64,000 nucleotides of DNA from Balaenoptera acutorostrata (taxonomy: Eukaryota; Chordata; Mammalia; Artiodactyla; Balaenopteridae), in assembly GCF_949987535.1 (NCBI RefSeq), contig NC_080074.1, positions 36,191,641 through 36,255,640 on the forward strand. Reading direction: 5' to 3'. Of the stretch, positions 11,103 to 22,647 are shown in pieces (the stretch's first letter is position 1; each line of letters begins with the position of its first letter). The position numbers and the translations under genes are program-made. The notes under the pieces are model-generated. The model saw nothing but the letters and a program-made list of their open reading frames with translations. It did no database searches and had not been told where the DNA came from.

Positions 11103-12144
11103 TGATGGTTCATTTTACGCATCAACTTGACTGGGCTAAAGGATGTCCAAATAGCTGGTAAAACTATTTCTGAGTGTGTCTGTGAGGGTGTTTCTGGAAG
11201 AGACTAGCATTTGATTCAGAAGACTGAGTTAAAAGAAACGCCCTCACCAAAGTGGGAACGTCATCCAATCCATTGAGTCTGAATGGAAAAAAAAAGAAAA
11301 AAGGAAAGGTGAATTCTCTCTTTCTCTTTTCTTGAGCTGGGATATTCATCTTTTCCTGACAATGGAACTCCTGGCTCTAGGGCCTTCAGACTCCAAGACT
11401 TACTTTACCAGCTCCTCTGATTCTCAGGCCTTCAGATTCATACTGAATTATACCACCAACTTTCCTGGTTTTCCAGCTCACAAATAGCAGATTGTGGGAT
11501 TTTTCAGCCTCCAAAACTATGTGGGCCAATTCTTATAATACATCTCACACACAGGCATACCTTAGAGACATTATGGGTTCAGTTCCAGACCACCGCAATA
11601 AAGTGAATATTGCAATAAAGCAAGTCACACAAATTTTTTGGTTTCCCAGCACATAAAAAAGTGTTTATACTATACTGTAGTCTGTTAAGTGCGCAATAGC
11701 ATTATGCCTAAAAGAAGCAATGCACATACATTTAATTAAAAAATAACACACCATTGGAAAAATGGTGCCAATGGAGTTGTTTGATTCAGGGTTGCCTCAA
11801 ACCTTCAATTTGTAAAAAACACAATATAAGTGAAGCACAGTGAAATGATACACAATAAAACAAAGCATGCCTCACAGGCATAGTATTTGCTCATTTCATA
11901 TCTGTGTCACATTTTGGTAATTCTTGCAACATTTCAATCTTTTTCATTATTATATTTGTTATGATGATCTGTGGTCAGTGATTTTTGATGTTACTATTGC
12001 GAAAAAAATTACAGCTCTCTGAGGGCTCAGATAATGGTTAGCCTTTTTAAGCAATAAAATAATATTTTTAAATTAAGGTATTACTTATATATGTATACAT
12101 ATATCCTATTGGATCTGTTTATCTGGAGAACTCTGACTAATACA
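11103..12144 (+). mobile_element. MLT2-type ERVL LTR, interrupted
   Basis: Left part (11103-11549) starts 'tgatggttcattttacgc atc' and carries 'caacttgactgggctaaagg', both typical of MLT2 LTRs. The right end (about 12081-12144) carries 'tcctattggatctgtttatc', 'tggagaactctgactaatac' and stops at the expected 3' end. Between them sits Tigger1-derived DNA (11550-12080). The polyadenylation region seems to be on either side of the insertion. No internal ERVL genes are present, so this is a solo LTR. Confidence 0.8.
11550..12080. mobile_element. Rearranged Tigger1 inside MLT2
   Basis: 11550-11745 is the Tigger1 5' end ('acaggcatacctta', 'gttccagaccaccgcaataa', 'tgtagtctgttaagtg'). 11747-11872 is the Tigger1 3' end in the same orientation ('gggttgcctcaaacc' to 'aaagcatgcct'). 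11874-12080 begins with 'acaggcat' again and then reads in the opposite direction: antisense of the subterminal 3' part ('gtgtcacattttggtaattc', 'gatgttactattgc') followed by antisense of the subterminal 5' part ('ctcagataatggttagc', 'ttttaaattaaggta'). The transposase frame is absent. This is not a plain internally deleted MITE; it is either an inverted dimer with deletions or an inversion within one copy. Confidence 0.75.
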
Positions 12145-12964
12145 ATCCTCCCTTAAATAAGGTGGAAGACAGACCTTTTGACTTAGTTTCAATTATGTTC
12201 TTTTTCTGAAAAGCTAAGCCTGAGTCCTATGCCTGGACAAACTGCTCCACTTTTAAAACTCTGTGGAGTTCTGAATGCCTTTCAATATGCCACCCAGCAT
12301 GTTCTTGAAATATTAAGAATGTCTGCATTTAGCTAGAGATATAGTTACAACTGGGGAAAAGGAGATTTGTCTGTAGAGTTAGTAAAACCATTTTTTTCTT
12401 TTATCTCTGTTATTTTTGATAGAACTAGTCATAAACAATTATAGGAAAAATAATGAATGATTTTGGTGGAGGAAAGAGAAATGAATAAGTGCCTAGTTAA
12501 CTCAAATGAGTTCATAAATATAGTACATTTTTCACATTTTTTTACTTTGGCTTAATAAGTAACCTTAGGTTGTATTGTAATTAGCAAACTATATACCAAG
12601 CCAGAACTTGTGTGGAAAATAAGGTGCTACTAGAGAAAGAGGTCTGTTGATTGATGAAGAGACTCCAAAGGGACTGAAAACAGAAAAAGAAACATATAAA
12701 AAGATATGGCAACACAGTACTTAAGTTAGAAACAAGTTAGAAGCTTGGAAGTCACTACTCCACACTAAACAAGTTAAAACTGAACAAAGTGAAAAATCAA
12801 CAACTCTTCTTACATCCATAAGAGAAGTGAGATCATGAGGCAAACAACTGCCCCCCAAGTTAGAGAGACCTACAGGCTAATACAGAGAATCAGTTTATGA
12901 GAGAAGAAACCCACAAGCCTCAACCTCACCAGGAACCAGAGCTGGGGTAGGAAAACCTGAATTG
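12145..12964. other. Unassigned stretch
   Basis: AT-rich sequence of about 820 bases between the MLT2 LTR and an L1 fragment. I see no recognisable repeat or gene. Confidence 0.45.
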
Positions 12965-13185
12965 TAATTGACAAAGTGCTGAATTTAACAATGACATACC
13001 ACCCCTGTTAGAAAGTCCAAAATCCAATAATACTGAAACAAATGCTGGCAAGGATGTGGAGCAACAGGAACTCTCATTGCTGGTGGGAATGCAAAAGAGT
13101 ACAGCCACCTTGGAGAATGGTTTGACAGTTTTGTACAAAACTAAACATACTCTTATTATACAGTTCAGCCATTGGGTTCCTTGAC
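12965..13185 (+). mobile_element. L1M ORF2 3' fragment
   Basis: Contains the well-known L1 ORF2 C-terminal coding block: 'ctggcaaggatgtggagcaa', 'ctcattgctggtgggaatgc', 'agtacagccaccttggaga' and 'aaaactaaacatactctta'. The version with 'gagcaacaggaactctcat' is typical of older L1M elements. It breaks off on both sides and is not coding. Confidence 0.8.
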
Positions 13186-13409
13186 TTCAGTCACTGTGAG
13201 TTAGTGGAAGGGTGACTTTAGCATGGTTTTGATTGTAAGGAAAAGTTGACCTTCACGTTATCTACTAATTTTTCATGTGCACATGTTTGTGGGGAGTGGG
13301 CTTGGGTAGGTGCTTTATAAATACAATTATATATAGCAGCAATGTCAGGATTTTTTTATATTAAATAACAACATTGAATTTTACCTGAGCCCTGTGCTCT
13401 TGGAAACAG

Positions 13410-14060
13410 GAAAGGTTAAAAGAACTACTGTTCCTGGCGAATTAAAGTTCTTTCTTCGTCGCGAAAGAATTTGGAGATGAAGCAGAGAGGTTAAGAAAGT
13501 ATATAGTACGAGTTTATTTAAGCAAGGATAGGCTCTCAGAGGGAGAGAGGGCAGACAGGTGAGGAACTGCTGCCCTGTTTCTTTGGCAAGCTGGTTATGA
13601 GGGGCACACAAATGAAGGGGAGGAATATTCACTGGGGAAAGAGGAGTTTGGGGGTTGTATTCCCTGATTTTCATCTCAGCTCCGTCTTCCCAAGCGGAGG
13701 AGGTATTTTTGTCGTTATTTAGCTTAGGTCAGAAGTGTCATGGCGTCGGTGCATGATGGGTACTTCTTATCGGTAAGGCTAATTGTATTGTAATGAGAGA
13801 TTAATGAGAAACAGGTTACATACGGATGCAGGAGATTCCCGCCTTTCCCCCACCTTTCTTTGTCTGCTGCCGACACTTATCACCCAGAATGTGTGGTTTC
13901 CTGTCAGTCTGGAGGTTCCTGCTTTCCTTTGTCTGCCTATGGACCCCCGCTGCTTACAAGCTGCGTGATTTCCTGCCACCTGGCTCCTGCCCCCATTTCT
14001 CTGCTCTTACCTAGCTACCTGCCTGCTGTAACACCACCACCACCCTCTCCACCCTTTGTG
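13410..14060 (-). mobile_element. ERV1-like solo LTR, minus strand
   Basis: Read on the minus strand this has LTR layout. A U3-like part has 'ctccgcttgggaagacggag' and 'aacctgtttctcattaatc'. Next come 'cataaccagcttgccaaag', an AATAAA signal (plus-strand positions 13513-13518) and a U5-like end with 'attctttcgcgacgaagaa'. This arrangement and these phrases are familiar from ERV1-class LTRs of mammals. No gag, pol or env sequence is next to it. Both edges are approximate. It is GC-richer than its neighbours. The several frames over 60 codons inside it overlap in both strands and are shadows. Confidence 0.65.
13513..13518 (-). promoter_or_regulatory. AATAAA polyadenylation signal of minus-strand LTR
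   Basis: The plus strand reads tttatt within 'gagtttatttaagc'. On the minus strand this is 'gcttaaataaactc', in the R/U5 position expected for the LTR. Function in the present genome is not implied. Confidence 0.55.
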
Positions 14061-14439
14061 TTCTGGAAAATAGCTTCCTGCAAAGAACTACACTTCCCAA
14101 AAGGACTTAGACTAGATGCCACCCTTGTTTATCTATGATAGGACGAGATACAGACTCTCAATGTTCCCTTTCTTTGCCTCATAAACGATTTTCTGAACTG
14201 CTTGTCCCCCACTGATCAATTACAACAAAATGCTTTCAAACCGAATTTTGGTTAAGCTTCTCTCCTTCCTTCAGGACCCTGAACTTTGGCTCACTCTCAG
14301 CCTGAGCCAGCATACAGCCCCTCCTGAAAACAGGCTGTCCTCAAGGTAAAATATTCTCTGATCTACTATCAATCCTGCCACCGTTTCTTTCCTCCCACTT
14401 CCTCACACCTGTTTTTTCCCCCTAGCATTATTTCCTCTC

Positions 14440-14446
14440 TATAAAA
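14440..14446 (+). promoter_or_regulatory. TATA box of plus-strand LTR-like element
   Basis: tataaaa in the context 'cctctctataaaaaacc', about 125 bases before an AATAAA hexamer. The spacing fits an LTR promoter; whether it is active cannot be seen. Confidence 0.5.
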
Positions 14447-14564
14447 AACCAAACAACAACAATAAAAAATTTTTTTTCTAACTCTTGAGCTGCTTGCAGA
14501 CCTTGTGGTCAGAGCATTCTCCTTGCTGCGATTGTCCCTTTCTCCCCTTGCAATAATCCTTTTG

Positions 14565-14570
14565 AATAAA
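14565..14570 (+). promoter_or_regulatory. AATAAA polyadenylation signal of plus-strand LTR-like element
   Basis: aataaa in 'ttttgaataaaagtctctcc', the typical form at an R/U5 border. Confidence 0.55.
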
Positions 14571-14640
14571 AGTCTCTCCTTACTAAGTTTAGACTTGTTT
14601 GCTATTTCCATGAGGATAAATACTAAAATATTTATTGTAA

Positions 14641-15169
14641 ATATCACTCTGTCATAATACCTGGAGGTATTAGTTTTTGATGTGCATTCTGAAATCTGAA
14701 ATTATAAATATTACTGTCAAGTAAGTTGGTACCTCACTCAAAATATTCCTTCGGTTTTGCAAAATGTGCAAAATAAATAAATACCTATGAACTTTTGCTT
14801 AATAATACTTACCCACGTGCAGCAACCAATTACCTGGGAAGTTTTTTGTTTGTTAGTTTGTTTTTCTTTCAAATTTACAAATCACTAAAAGCATTTGGCA
14901 TATACCGGGCATGATTTGATTTTATGGAATTTTGCTACTGATAATCTGTGTGATTTGAGATTTTAGGGCTAGAATCCCTAGGTACAGGTTTATTAATCAA
15001 ACAACTAGTCCTTAAGGAAAAAGAAATTGAAAAATATATCTCATCAAAGTATCATTTCGATTAGCTATGGCTTTGGCTTTTTCCCATTCCTCACATATAC
15101 TCAAATAATAATTTATTGTTTTATACATTTTTAAAAATAGCATTACTTTTTAAAAGCCATAAGTTGGAA
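14641..15169. other. Unassigned AT-rich stretch
   Basis: No recognisable repeat, exon or RNA gene seen. Confidence 0.45.
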
Positions 15170-15430
15170 GAATTTTAATAAACTGAGGAAAAGTTCACAG
15201 TATTTAAGTGGAAAAAATGGTTACAGTAAGTTGTAAATAGGAAGGTCCAGATTGATTCCAGTTGTGTGCATATTTGTGGATATAGATATAGATCTACATT
15301 AAAGAGAATATTAGCAATGGTGGTTATCTCTATAAAGTAGAACTTTAGATATTGATCACGTAGTCTTTGACTTTTCCATATGTCCCTAATTTTCTTCAAT
15401 TAATATATTTTTAATCTATAAAAGTCTAAA
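15170..15430 (+). mobile_element. Old L1-like 3' UTR fragment
   Basis: 'atggtggttatctctataaa' followed by 'gtctttgacttttccatatg' and an AT-rich end resembles a diverged form of an L1M 3' UTR block ('agtggttatctctgggtgg ...'). Weak but colinear over about 200 bases. Confidence 0.4.
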
Positions 15431-17458
15431 AGGAATGCTATTCTTATTAATTTTAAAACTAATCTCTAAAATTTTATTTTTATAACAATGATTTTTTTCA
15501 AACATTTTTAGTTCATGTAAATTTGATGCAATTTTACAACTATGGAGTGTTTCAAAATGTCAATATTATTTTCTTGTATAGGGCGTGGTAAAATTTTAAT
15601 TTTGGATTACTGAGAGGCTTAAATGAGGTGAGAAATATCATTAAGACAGTCTGGTAGGAGATTCTACATATATATGTATACATAATTGTTTAATATATGT
15701 ATAATTGATTCATAGTATATATATATATATCTGGTATATACATAAACGTTAAGACAAAATGATTTCTGTGGAGATATAACAATTATAAAAGCATAGATTC
15801 TATCTAAAAAAGAAGAACAATTTACTTTTCTGGCAGAAACTGTTCTACATTTCTACTGGCATGTATGGATGAGCCATCATGTTTTCTTTGTGGCCCATGT
15901 GTACCAGATAAGCTTCCTGTAAGAAAAATCGAAAATACATGGAAATGTATAAGGTTAGAATTTGATGCAAAATCTCTTAAATAAATGGTATGACTGGGGC
16001 AAGACCACCCCTACTCTATTAGATAATACCTGTGGATGAAGGGAAAGGAAACTTAGCTGAACTTAGAACAGAGACCTATGCTCTATGAATGATTACAAGA
16101 CCACAGAGAAGAATATTTTCTAATGCATGTTGTGGGGTGACACTCAAATAACCCCTGACCAGGAAATGAGATGAGTTTCTTGACATAGGAAGCTGAAAAC
16201 AAGAGAGCAGTAGTCACGTAAGTGGAAGGGTGCTTCAGTCACTTCTGTGAAGCAGCTCAGCAGTGACATGAGGATTGCAGTGGAAGACTGGCAGTGACAG
16301 GAGGAGCCATGCCTCTGTGACAACGAAAGGAGAGCTATGTGCCAATAGCAATGTCAAGCATGAACCATGAGGCGGAACTTGTAACAGCTGCTGAAGACCT
16401 AGAGGCAAATAAATGTATGCAGATGAGCACCAAGGACTGCAGCTGATTTTAATTGCTGTCAAGGCAACACTGTGGATTTTTTTTTTAGTTTCTTACAGAG
16501 ACAAAAATAAATAATAAATTTAAGATTTGAAATCTTATCAATTCCAAATGGCATAGGTTCAAAATAAAAAAGTGTTATTGATATTACTACCAAAATGAAT
16601 ATTTCCTGCATTCATTAGGAAATTAGAATCAAAGGTTACTAAAGGGAGAGGGAATGGGATGTGGAGATGGGAAGGTGGTCAGGGGAAATGTTCTGAGATT
16701 CAAACTAGACCATTATTAAATTCGGTTAATCCAGTACCTTGTGTTGCAGTATGTCTCAATGAAGATTTTAGCATGTCTAATTTTAATTTTCTTCAGCAAT
16801 GCAAGATATCACAGAAGGAAGGAGAGGTCAGTTTCCCCTTTTCCTTCCAAGAAGAAAAGTTGAGCTTCGAATGAGAAAGGAATAGGGTTCCTTTGCACCA
16901 AGTAGAAAGATAAGGGAGTTTTGTTCTTCCAAGACTATGATCAAAAAAGCAAATAGTTGTATTGTGCAAGATAGGACTGTCTCATACTAGCCAAGGATTC
17001 TGAGCCATGAGAAATAGAGAGAGGAACTCAGACCTTGGGAAGGAAGAAGAAAACTTTGAGGTTTTCCTCTAGTGCAGAGACCAGGACTCAGCAAATCATA
17101 AACTGATTATTTTTGGATGCTGATATAAAAAGCATCACGGACTTAGAATGTCATTAAGGGCAAGGACAGATGGAGAGTTTGTAAGTCGAGAAGCTTATAC
17201 AAAATGCAACAAGGAAACTCTTCAAGAAAAAACCGAAAATTATGAACACAGTACTAAAATACATGTTTATTTAAATAAGAAAAAGAATCCCAACAAATTA
17301 TAAATTTTTAAAGAACTGACAAATAGCATGATACAAATTCAAAATAAGAAAATAAGATTTTATTAACTACCCTGTTATATCTCTGTAATACATTTTTGGT
17401 CTTTATTTTTGGCTATATACTCTAGTGTGTATGTGTATATATATATATATACACATAC

Positions 17459-17492
<34 letters not shown>

Positions 17493-18020
17493 TCTCCTTA
17501 TATAAAAACTATTTTAAAATATGGTTTCTGTATAGAGAAAGAAGTTAGTCTTTCTACAAGATTGTCAATCAAAATTTAATTTTTGTCATTGGTAGTTTAA
17601 TAAATTCTTCAAAACTTGTTATTAATAATAGTATCTATATTTTTAGGATTATTGTCAAATCTGGGAAACCTTTACCAAGATGTAAGATATTCATGTATTT
17701 CAAGTTCATTTTGGCAGTGAATAATTCTAAGTAGTCTTTAAATTGGTAACATTCATTAACCTGTTTATCATAGATGTCTGTGTTATAGAAGCATTTTTTA
17801 AATTATACAAATCTCTATGTCAGTATTTCATGTCAAATCAATAAGAGTTTATATTTTTAATGTGTTCATGTGATTCACTCCTTAATTTTAATTGGCTTAT
17901 CAAACAAACTGACTTTACATTTTATTTCATTGAAATATATTCATTTCACTGAAGCAAATTCCTCTTAATTATTATTTACCATGTGACCTAAAATACTTTT
18001 GTTGCAAATAACTTCTTGAT
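15431..18020. other. Unassigned stretch with (TA)n and (CATA)n tracts
   Basis: Contains (TA)n near 15716-15730 and a mixed TA/CATA microsatellite at 17425-17492. The segment 15960-16480 is GC-richer than its surroundings but matches no family I know. The frames at 16235-16462 (minus) and 16659-16874 (plus) have no recognisable domain. Confidence 0.45.
17425..17492. repeat. (TA)n/(CATA)n microsatellite
   Basis: Runs of TA and ACAT units interleaved over about 68 bases. Nearly self-complementary, so it can fold back. Confidence 0.85.
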
Positions 18021-18468
18021 ATCCGTATTAACTTCCTAAGGCTACTATAATAAATTGCCACAAACTTGATGGCTTAAGACAACATAAATTTAGTGTCTCA
18101 CAGTTCTAGAGGCAAGAAGTCTAAAATCAAGTTTTCAGCAAGGCCACAGTCCCTACAGAAACATTAGAGGAGAATCCATTTTGTGCCTCTTCTAGCTTCT
18201 GGTGTTGACAGCTTCCTCAGCTTGTAGCCACGTCTCTCCAGTCTACCTCTGTCCTCACATCACCTACTCCTCTATGTCTGTCTTCTCATCTGGTATTTGA
18301 CTCTTGTAAGAACACTCGTCATTGGATTTAGGGACGACATGGATCATACAAGATAATCTTGTCTCAAAATACTTAATTACATTTGCGAAGACCCTTTTTC
18401 CAAATAAGGTAACATCCACAAGTTTCAGGGATTAGGATGTAGACATATCTTTTTTGGGTCACCACACA
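18021..18468 (-). mobile_element. MLT1-type MaLR LTR
   Basis: Reading in reverse this is an MLT1 LTR. On the plus strand the hallmarks are 'aacttcctaaggctactata', 'ccacaaacttgatggcttaa', 'tctcacagttctagaggcaa', 'aaaatcaagttttcagcaag', 'acatttgcgaagaccctttt' and 'gggattaggatgtagacata'. The copy spans nearly the full length from one LTR end to the other. It is a solo LTR with no internal MaLR sequence. Confidence 0.8.
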
Positions 18469-19959
18469 TTCAAACTTTTCTTATCTGAAGACCAGTAATT
18501 TTCATAAATAAACACTTTTCCACTATCTCAATCGCATCAGTCTATTTACAGAGCATCATAATGGTTGATTTGATAGTTTTATTCAAATTTACAGTTGCTT
18601 TTTGGAGAAAGAATTTTTAGCCTCTTCACTCCATCATGCCAGAGCAAATCTCCAAACTTTGTTTTTCAATTTTCTCCCTATTTTGCATTGTTTCTAAAAT
18701 CTTCTTGATGCTTAAGATAATAAAGAGAGTTGTTATTCTGATTAGTTTTTCAAGCACATGTACTTAGTAGTCCAAAAATTAGGAGCAATTAGATTTTTGT
18801 TGTGTTCAAGTGGATAGTTTAAGTTTAAAATCTAGGCAAATGATACATCATATTTTACAAGATGTTTCTTAATCATTTCAAAATCAATTGGTTGCATTAT
18901 GTATTCCATACAGGTGCTGAGTCTTTATAAAACCCAAAGCGCATTCATTTTAATCAGGTTTTACGTCGTCTACTAGAGATTTATTTATTTATTTACTTAT
19001 TTATTTATAGTTACAGCCTTGTCTCAATGTTATATGTCATTAAAATGTGATCTTATTTTTCTGGTTGAATTTAAAGAATACATCATTTCTGTGATGGTCA
19101 AGGTGAAAAATAAAGAATGTTAAATGCCAATGCCATTCTCACACATACTAGCTATAAACTATGAAATACCAGTGTGAAGATCAAGAAATAACAGCTATTT
19201 CACTCAGGGTCAGTAAGGTATCTCCAGGAAAATATACCAGCAAAGATTAGGTGTCAGTGAGGGTTAGGTTGCCTTGGTGGGAACCTTAGAATGGTTTCCT
19301 AATGGAAGTAAAAAAAAAAAATTCTAAGGGAGATGGACTCTTCTGAGATTTCATATGTTCATGAAAACATTATGTTTAATGTAATTAGCATGTGGAAGGA
19401 GAGAAAATTTATACCAGACATTGCAGAACAAACTTAAAAAAAAAAATCAAACAAATAAAAATGATTTTTCAGGAACATTATTCCTGAGAATAATGTTCCT
19501 GAACACCATTCTATAATCATGGACAAAGGACTGTGGTAAAATCAGAGCATAGCATGGTGGAGAGTGTGTGGGAGTGAGGATGAGGAAGTCTTTGTCTAAC
19601 TACAGGATAGAAGAATTAATCCTACGCACCATCAAAAGGAGAATTCTGTGTCTACACAAACACTATGCTTTTAAACAGGAAAAATGTTTTTCAAAATTAA
19701 ACAAACCAAAAAAAAAAAAACCAAACAAAACTGTGCTGTGAAAGAGGAATCCCATGGAAAAATATAAAAATAAGTACCAAGGGAGAGGAAAGAGAGACAC
19801 TATATAGACAAGGGAAAACTTTTCTATGTTTTCACAGTGGAGGTGGGTAAAAATGGGTACAGCTATTATGCTGGGCATAAAAGTTGGGTACCTTCAATGT
19901 TTGCTCAGATTGTGTTAATGGCATGCATATGTTTTTCTACTTCATTCCACGCTTACAAG
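18469..19959. other. Unassigned stretch with (TTTA)n and a perfect hairpin
   Basis: Contains a (TTTA)n run near 18979-19009 and a perfect 15-bp hairpin at 19469-19502. Otherwise unassigned. Confidence 0.45.
19469..19502. repeat. Perfect 15-bp inverted repeat
   Basis: tcaggaacattattc (19469-19483), loop ctga (19484-19487), then gaataatgttcctga (19488-19502). All 15 pairs are Watson-Crick. There is no run of T after the stem and no gene before it, so a terminator role is not supported. Confidence 0.9.
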
Positions 19960-20290
19960 ATTCTTTCTTATACCTGAAATACACTTTTCCTAAGTTCTAT
20001 CCATTTTTATGCATGAATTCAAATGTCATCTCTGTAAAATTTTAATATGCTAACCTAAAAGTATTTAACCCATCTTCTCTTCTCTCTTCCTTTCAGACTT
20101 ATCTCCCATTATTCTGCTCTATAAACTTTGCGATCCTGCCTAATTCATTACTTGCTATTCCTCACTTTCTCTGTTGTCTTCCCTTTCCATAATCTATGCC
20201 CACTGTATGGAGTTGTCTTTCTCTGCCTCTCCTTGATTCTCTAGCCTTTCAAATCCTTTCAATATATTTTAAGACCTATATGAATTAGTA
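19960..20290 (+). mobile_element. L2 3' fragment
   Basis: Pyrimidine-rich sequence whose order ('aattcaaatgtcatctctgt', 'cagacttatctcccattatt', 'tttccataatctatgcccac') follows the L2 3' region. Old and worn. Confidence 0.5.
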
Positions 20291-20399
20291 AATTCTGTTT
20301 GTGAAAAACTCATTGGGGGTTTAAATAGTGAGGGAAATGGGGCTGAGATCTTTTACTGAAAACAAAATGAGAAATTTCAGGAAAGTTTAAATATTCTAA

Positions 20400-20740
20400 T
20401 TGGGAAAGATACAGTAAACAAACAAATGGATGAATAAATATAATAAAGTATACTCTAATTTTGGTTAGTAAAGAGTGATATGAAGAAATAAAAGAGGGTA
20501 ATGGGTAATAATATAGGAGAGTAATATGACTGAAAGAAACTCAGACACAGGACAGACCAAGAGACAGGGTGGTCAGCTCATCTTTGTTAAAGAGATAATA
20601 TTTGAATTAAGGCATTAATTTTGAAAAGGAGCCAGCTGAGCTGAAACTGGTAGTAGAGGTGGGAACAGAACACATTCCAGACAGAGGTTACAGCAGTTAC
20701 GAAGACACTGACATGGGAACTAACTTGACCTAACTCAGTA
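20400..20740 (+). repeat. Ancient interspersed repeat, family not named
   Basis: 'gagccagctgagctgaaac', 'acattccagacagaggttac' and 'agcagttacgaag' resemble a widespread old mammalian repeat whose fresh form reads '...gagcattccaggcagaggg aacagcaa...'. Parts of the same family seem to recur at 27150-27690 and 61770-62300. I recognise the phrases but not a secure family name. Confidence 0.4.
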
Positions 20741-22386
20741 TCAGAAAGAAGATATATACTATTGGAACATAATATGGAAAAAAGTAGCAGAAAATGAATT
20801 CAGACAGACAGGTAGATATCACATCTTCTAAAATGTGTTCAGTATGGTCACAAAGTAGGGGTAGATGCCATATGAGTTAAGTCATTCTCCAACATCATCA
20901 AAATTAAACTTCATAGTTATTTGTTGATATAGTGTCTTCTATCTCTTGAACCCTTCTATCATTTTGCAATTTAATTATGGATTTTACTGGTCTCTACACC
21001 ATGTTATTCATGCAGGGTTTTAAGTTATTTAGCAGATCATCTCCCTGAACCTGAGGACCATATCACTTATTCATGTATCCTTGAAACACTTAATTTGGCA
21101 TCTTTATCATGCATTAGTAATTGTTTTTTGCCATGTTTAGTATCTTGCGGATATATTGCTACTTATAAAAGTAATCTGAAAAGAATTTTTGTTGCATTAA
21201 CTGGCATGATTTACTATATTCTAGCAAGTTGTTATTCAATGAAGAGTTTTTTTGATGTTATCCGTGATTCTTTGTTTACTTTAACGTATAGTTGAGGTTC
21301 TTATAAATGACACTGGTAAAATAGTATCTAAGGACACATTAGGTTTACTGGAGTATGGGACTTTATCTCATCAAACTTCATTAGCATACTTACTTTAGAC
21401 ATTAAAGCAATTTTAACAGTTAATAAATTCAAATGGAAATCTGCGTGTTGCAACTTCTATAAAATTAATTAAAGGAAACTCAGGGTAGTAAATACCACAG
21501 ATGCAATATATCAGATCTGAAGAAGTACAAGGAGACTAGATTATTGAATGCCAAGAACTTGCTTATATTTCAGGGATGAGGTAAATCAATGATGTGGGAA
21601 ATAAAACTTTACAACCCTTGTTGTCTTTAGTGTTCAGATTCTTTGTCCCAATCTTTAAGAAGTAATGATAAGAATACTGCTATATTCTTGAAAGAACACT
21701 AAATTTGTATTTGAAAGGTTCTACTGCAAGGTAAGTCAAGTCGATAGAGCTGTATATGAGAGACATTAAGTTAAATGCATTTAATAAACATGGAAAAATT
21801 TAAGAGAAGAGTAATAGTATTTTCTTCCAGTCTTGTAAACATGACTGACACATACAGAAGTCTCTAAGTGTGGATTTCAACTATATGGGCTTCAGTGTGT
21901 AGTATTTTATTTCCTGATGGTTCATAAAACTTTGTTCTTTGGGTCATTGTGAATAATGTGAAATAAATCACCTTTAATAAAATAAGTTCATTAAGTGACT
22001 TTTCTCCTTCCTTGTGTTAAATAGAAAATGGTTTCTCCACAATAGCATGTAGTTTCTCAAAAGAATACAAAAGGAAAGCAAGCCCTATCTTTAGTTTTGT
22101 TGGTGTCCTCTCTGTCAAAGAGTATCTTAATGTTAGACCACCATTGGTCACCGAGGAAATTAACAGCTTTTGTAAGGATTTTAAAAACATAACAAAGGAA
22201 TTGTGAATGGCAAGTGTACATTTCTATATGTTTCTTTTGCAGTGAATGAAGTAAATAACATTCCTCTCTAAATTATAAAAATCTGCCAGTGTCAAGTGTT
22301 CTAAGGAAACATGTCTTTATTTCTAAATATTTACTTTTTGAAAAGTCCCATGTAGTCAAGCTGTTTCTTCCTATTTACCAGTTTAC
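20741..22386. other. Unassigned AT-rich stretch
   Basis: I see nothing assignable. A 66-codon frame at 21095-21295 is Cys/Phe/Leu-rich and looks like chance. Confidence 0.45.
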
Positions 22387-22647
22387 TTATTCTTTGTTAA
22401 CCTGAACATATAAGCATAATTTTACAATTATAGGATTGGAAAAACTTTGTGTTCGAGTGTCTGTTGTCTTTTTGTGTGGGTTTCTTACCCTTTTGAGAAT
22501 CTGATGAAAGCTGTGTACCCTCTCCTCAGAATAATGCACTAAGACTCCCACCCACAAACTTCCGTATACAGTTTCAAAGGGTTTAGGACCTTTGATTTTG
22601 TCCATTCCATTGTCTGATATACAAAAAAAAAAAAAAAAAAAAAAAAA
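22387..22647. repeat. Old repeat with an A26 tract
   Basis: 22480-22620 resembles an ancient interspersed repeat ('gagaatctgatgaaagctgt', 'accctctcctcagaataatg'). It runs directly into about 25 consecutive A residues at 22623-22647. The A tract is either a microsatellite or the tail of a retrocopy; I found no parent gene and no flanking duplication. Confidence 0.4.

Larger units (their letters stand above)
14100..14640 (+). mobile_element. LTR-like element, plus strand
   Basis: Plus-strand layout fits an ERV1-class LTR. A pyrimidine-rich U3 has 'ctgaactttggctcactctc' and 'gaaaacaggctgtcctcaag'. A TATA box lies at 14440-14446 and AATAAA at 14565-14570, about 125 bases downstream, followed by a short U5-like tail 'agtctctccttactaag'. 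That distance is normal for R plus part of U3 in gammaretrovirus-like LTRs. No internal viral genes are present. I cannot name the family, and the left boundary against the neighbouring minus-strand LTR is not resolved. Confidence 0.55.

Noticed and set aside
13779..14138. Dense overlapping frames on both strands that could suggest a viral gene remnant
   Set aside because: They all lie in the LTR U3 region, overlap each other in both strands, and show no gag, pol or env motif.
17425..17492. Evenly spaced repeats that could hint at a CRISPR-like array
   Set aside because: It is a TA/CATA microsatellite without spacers, in mammalian DNA.
22387..22647. Possible processed pseudogene ending in A26
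   Set aside because: The sequence before the A run looks like an old interspersed repeat, not an mRNA. No flanking duplication or AATAAA at the right distance is visible.
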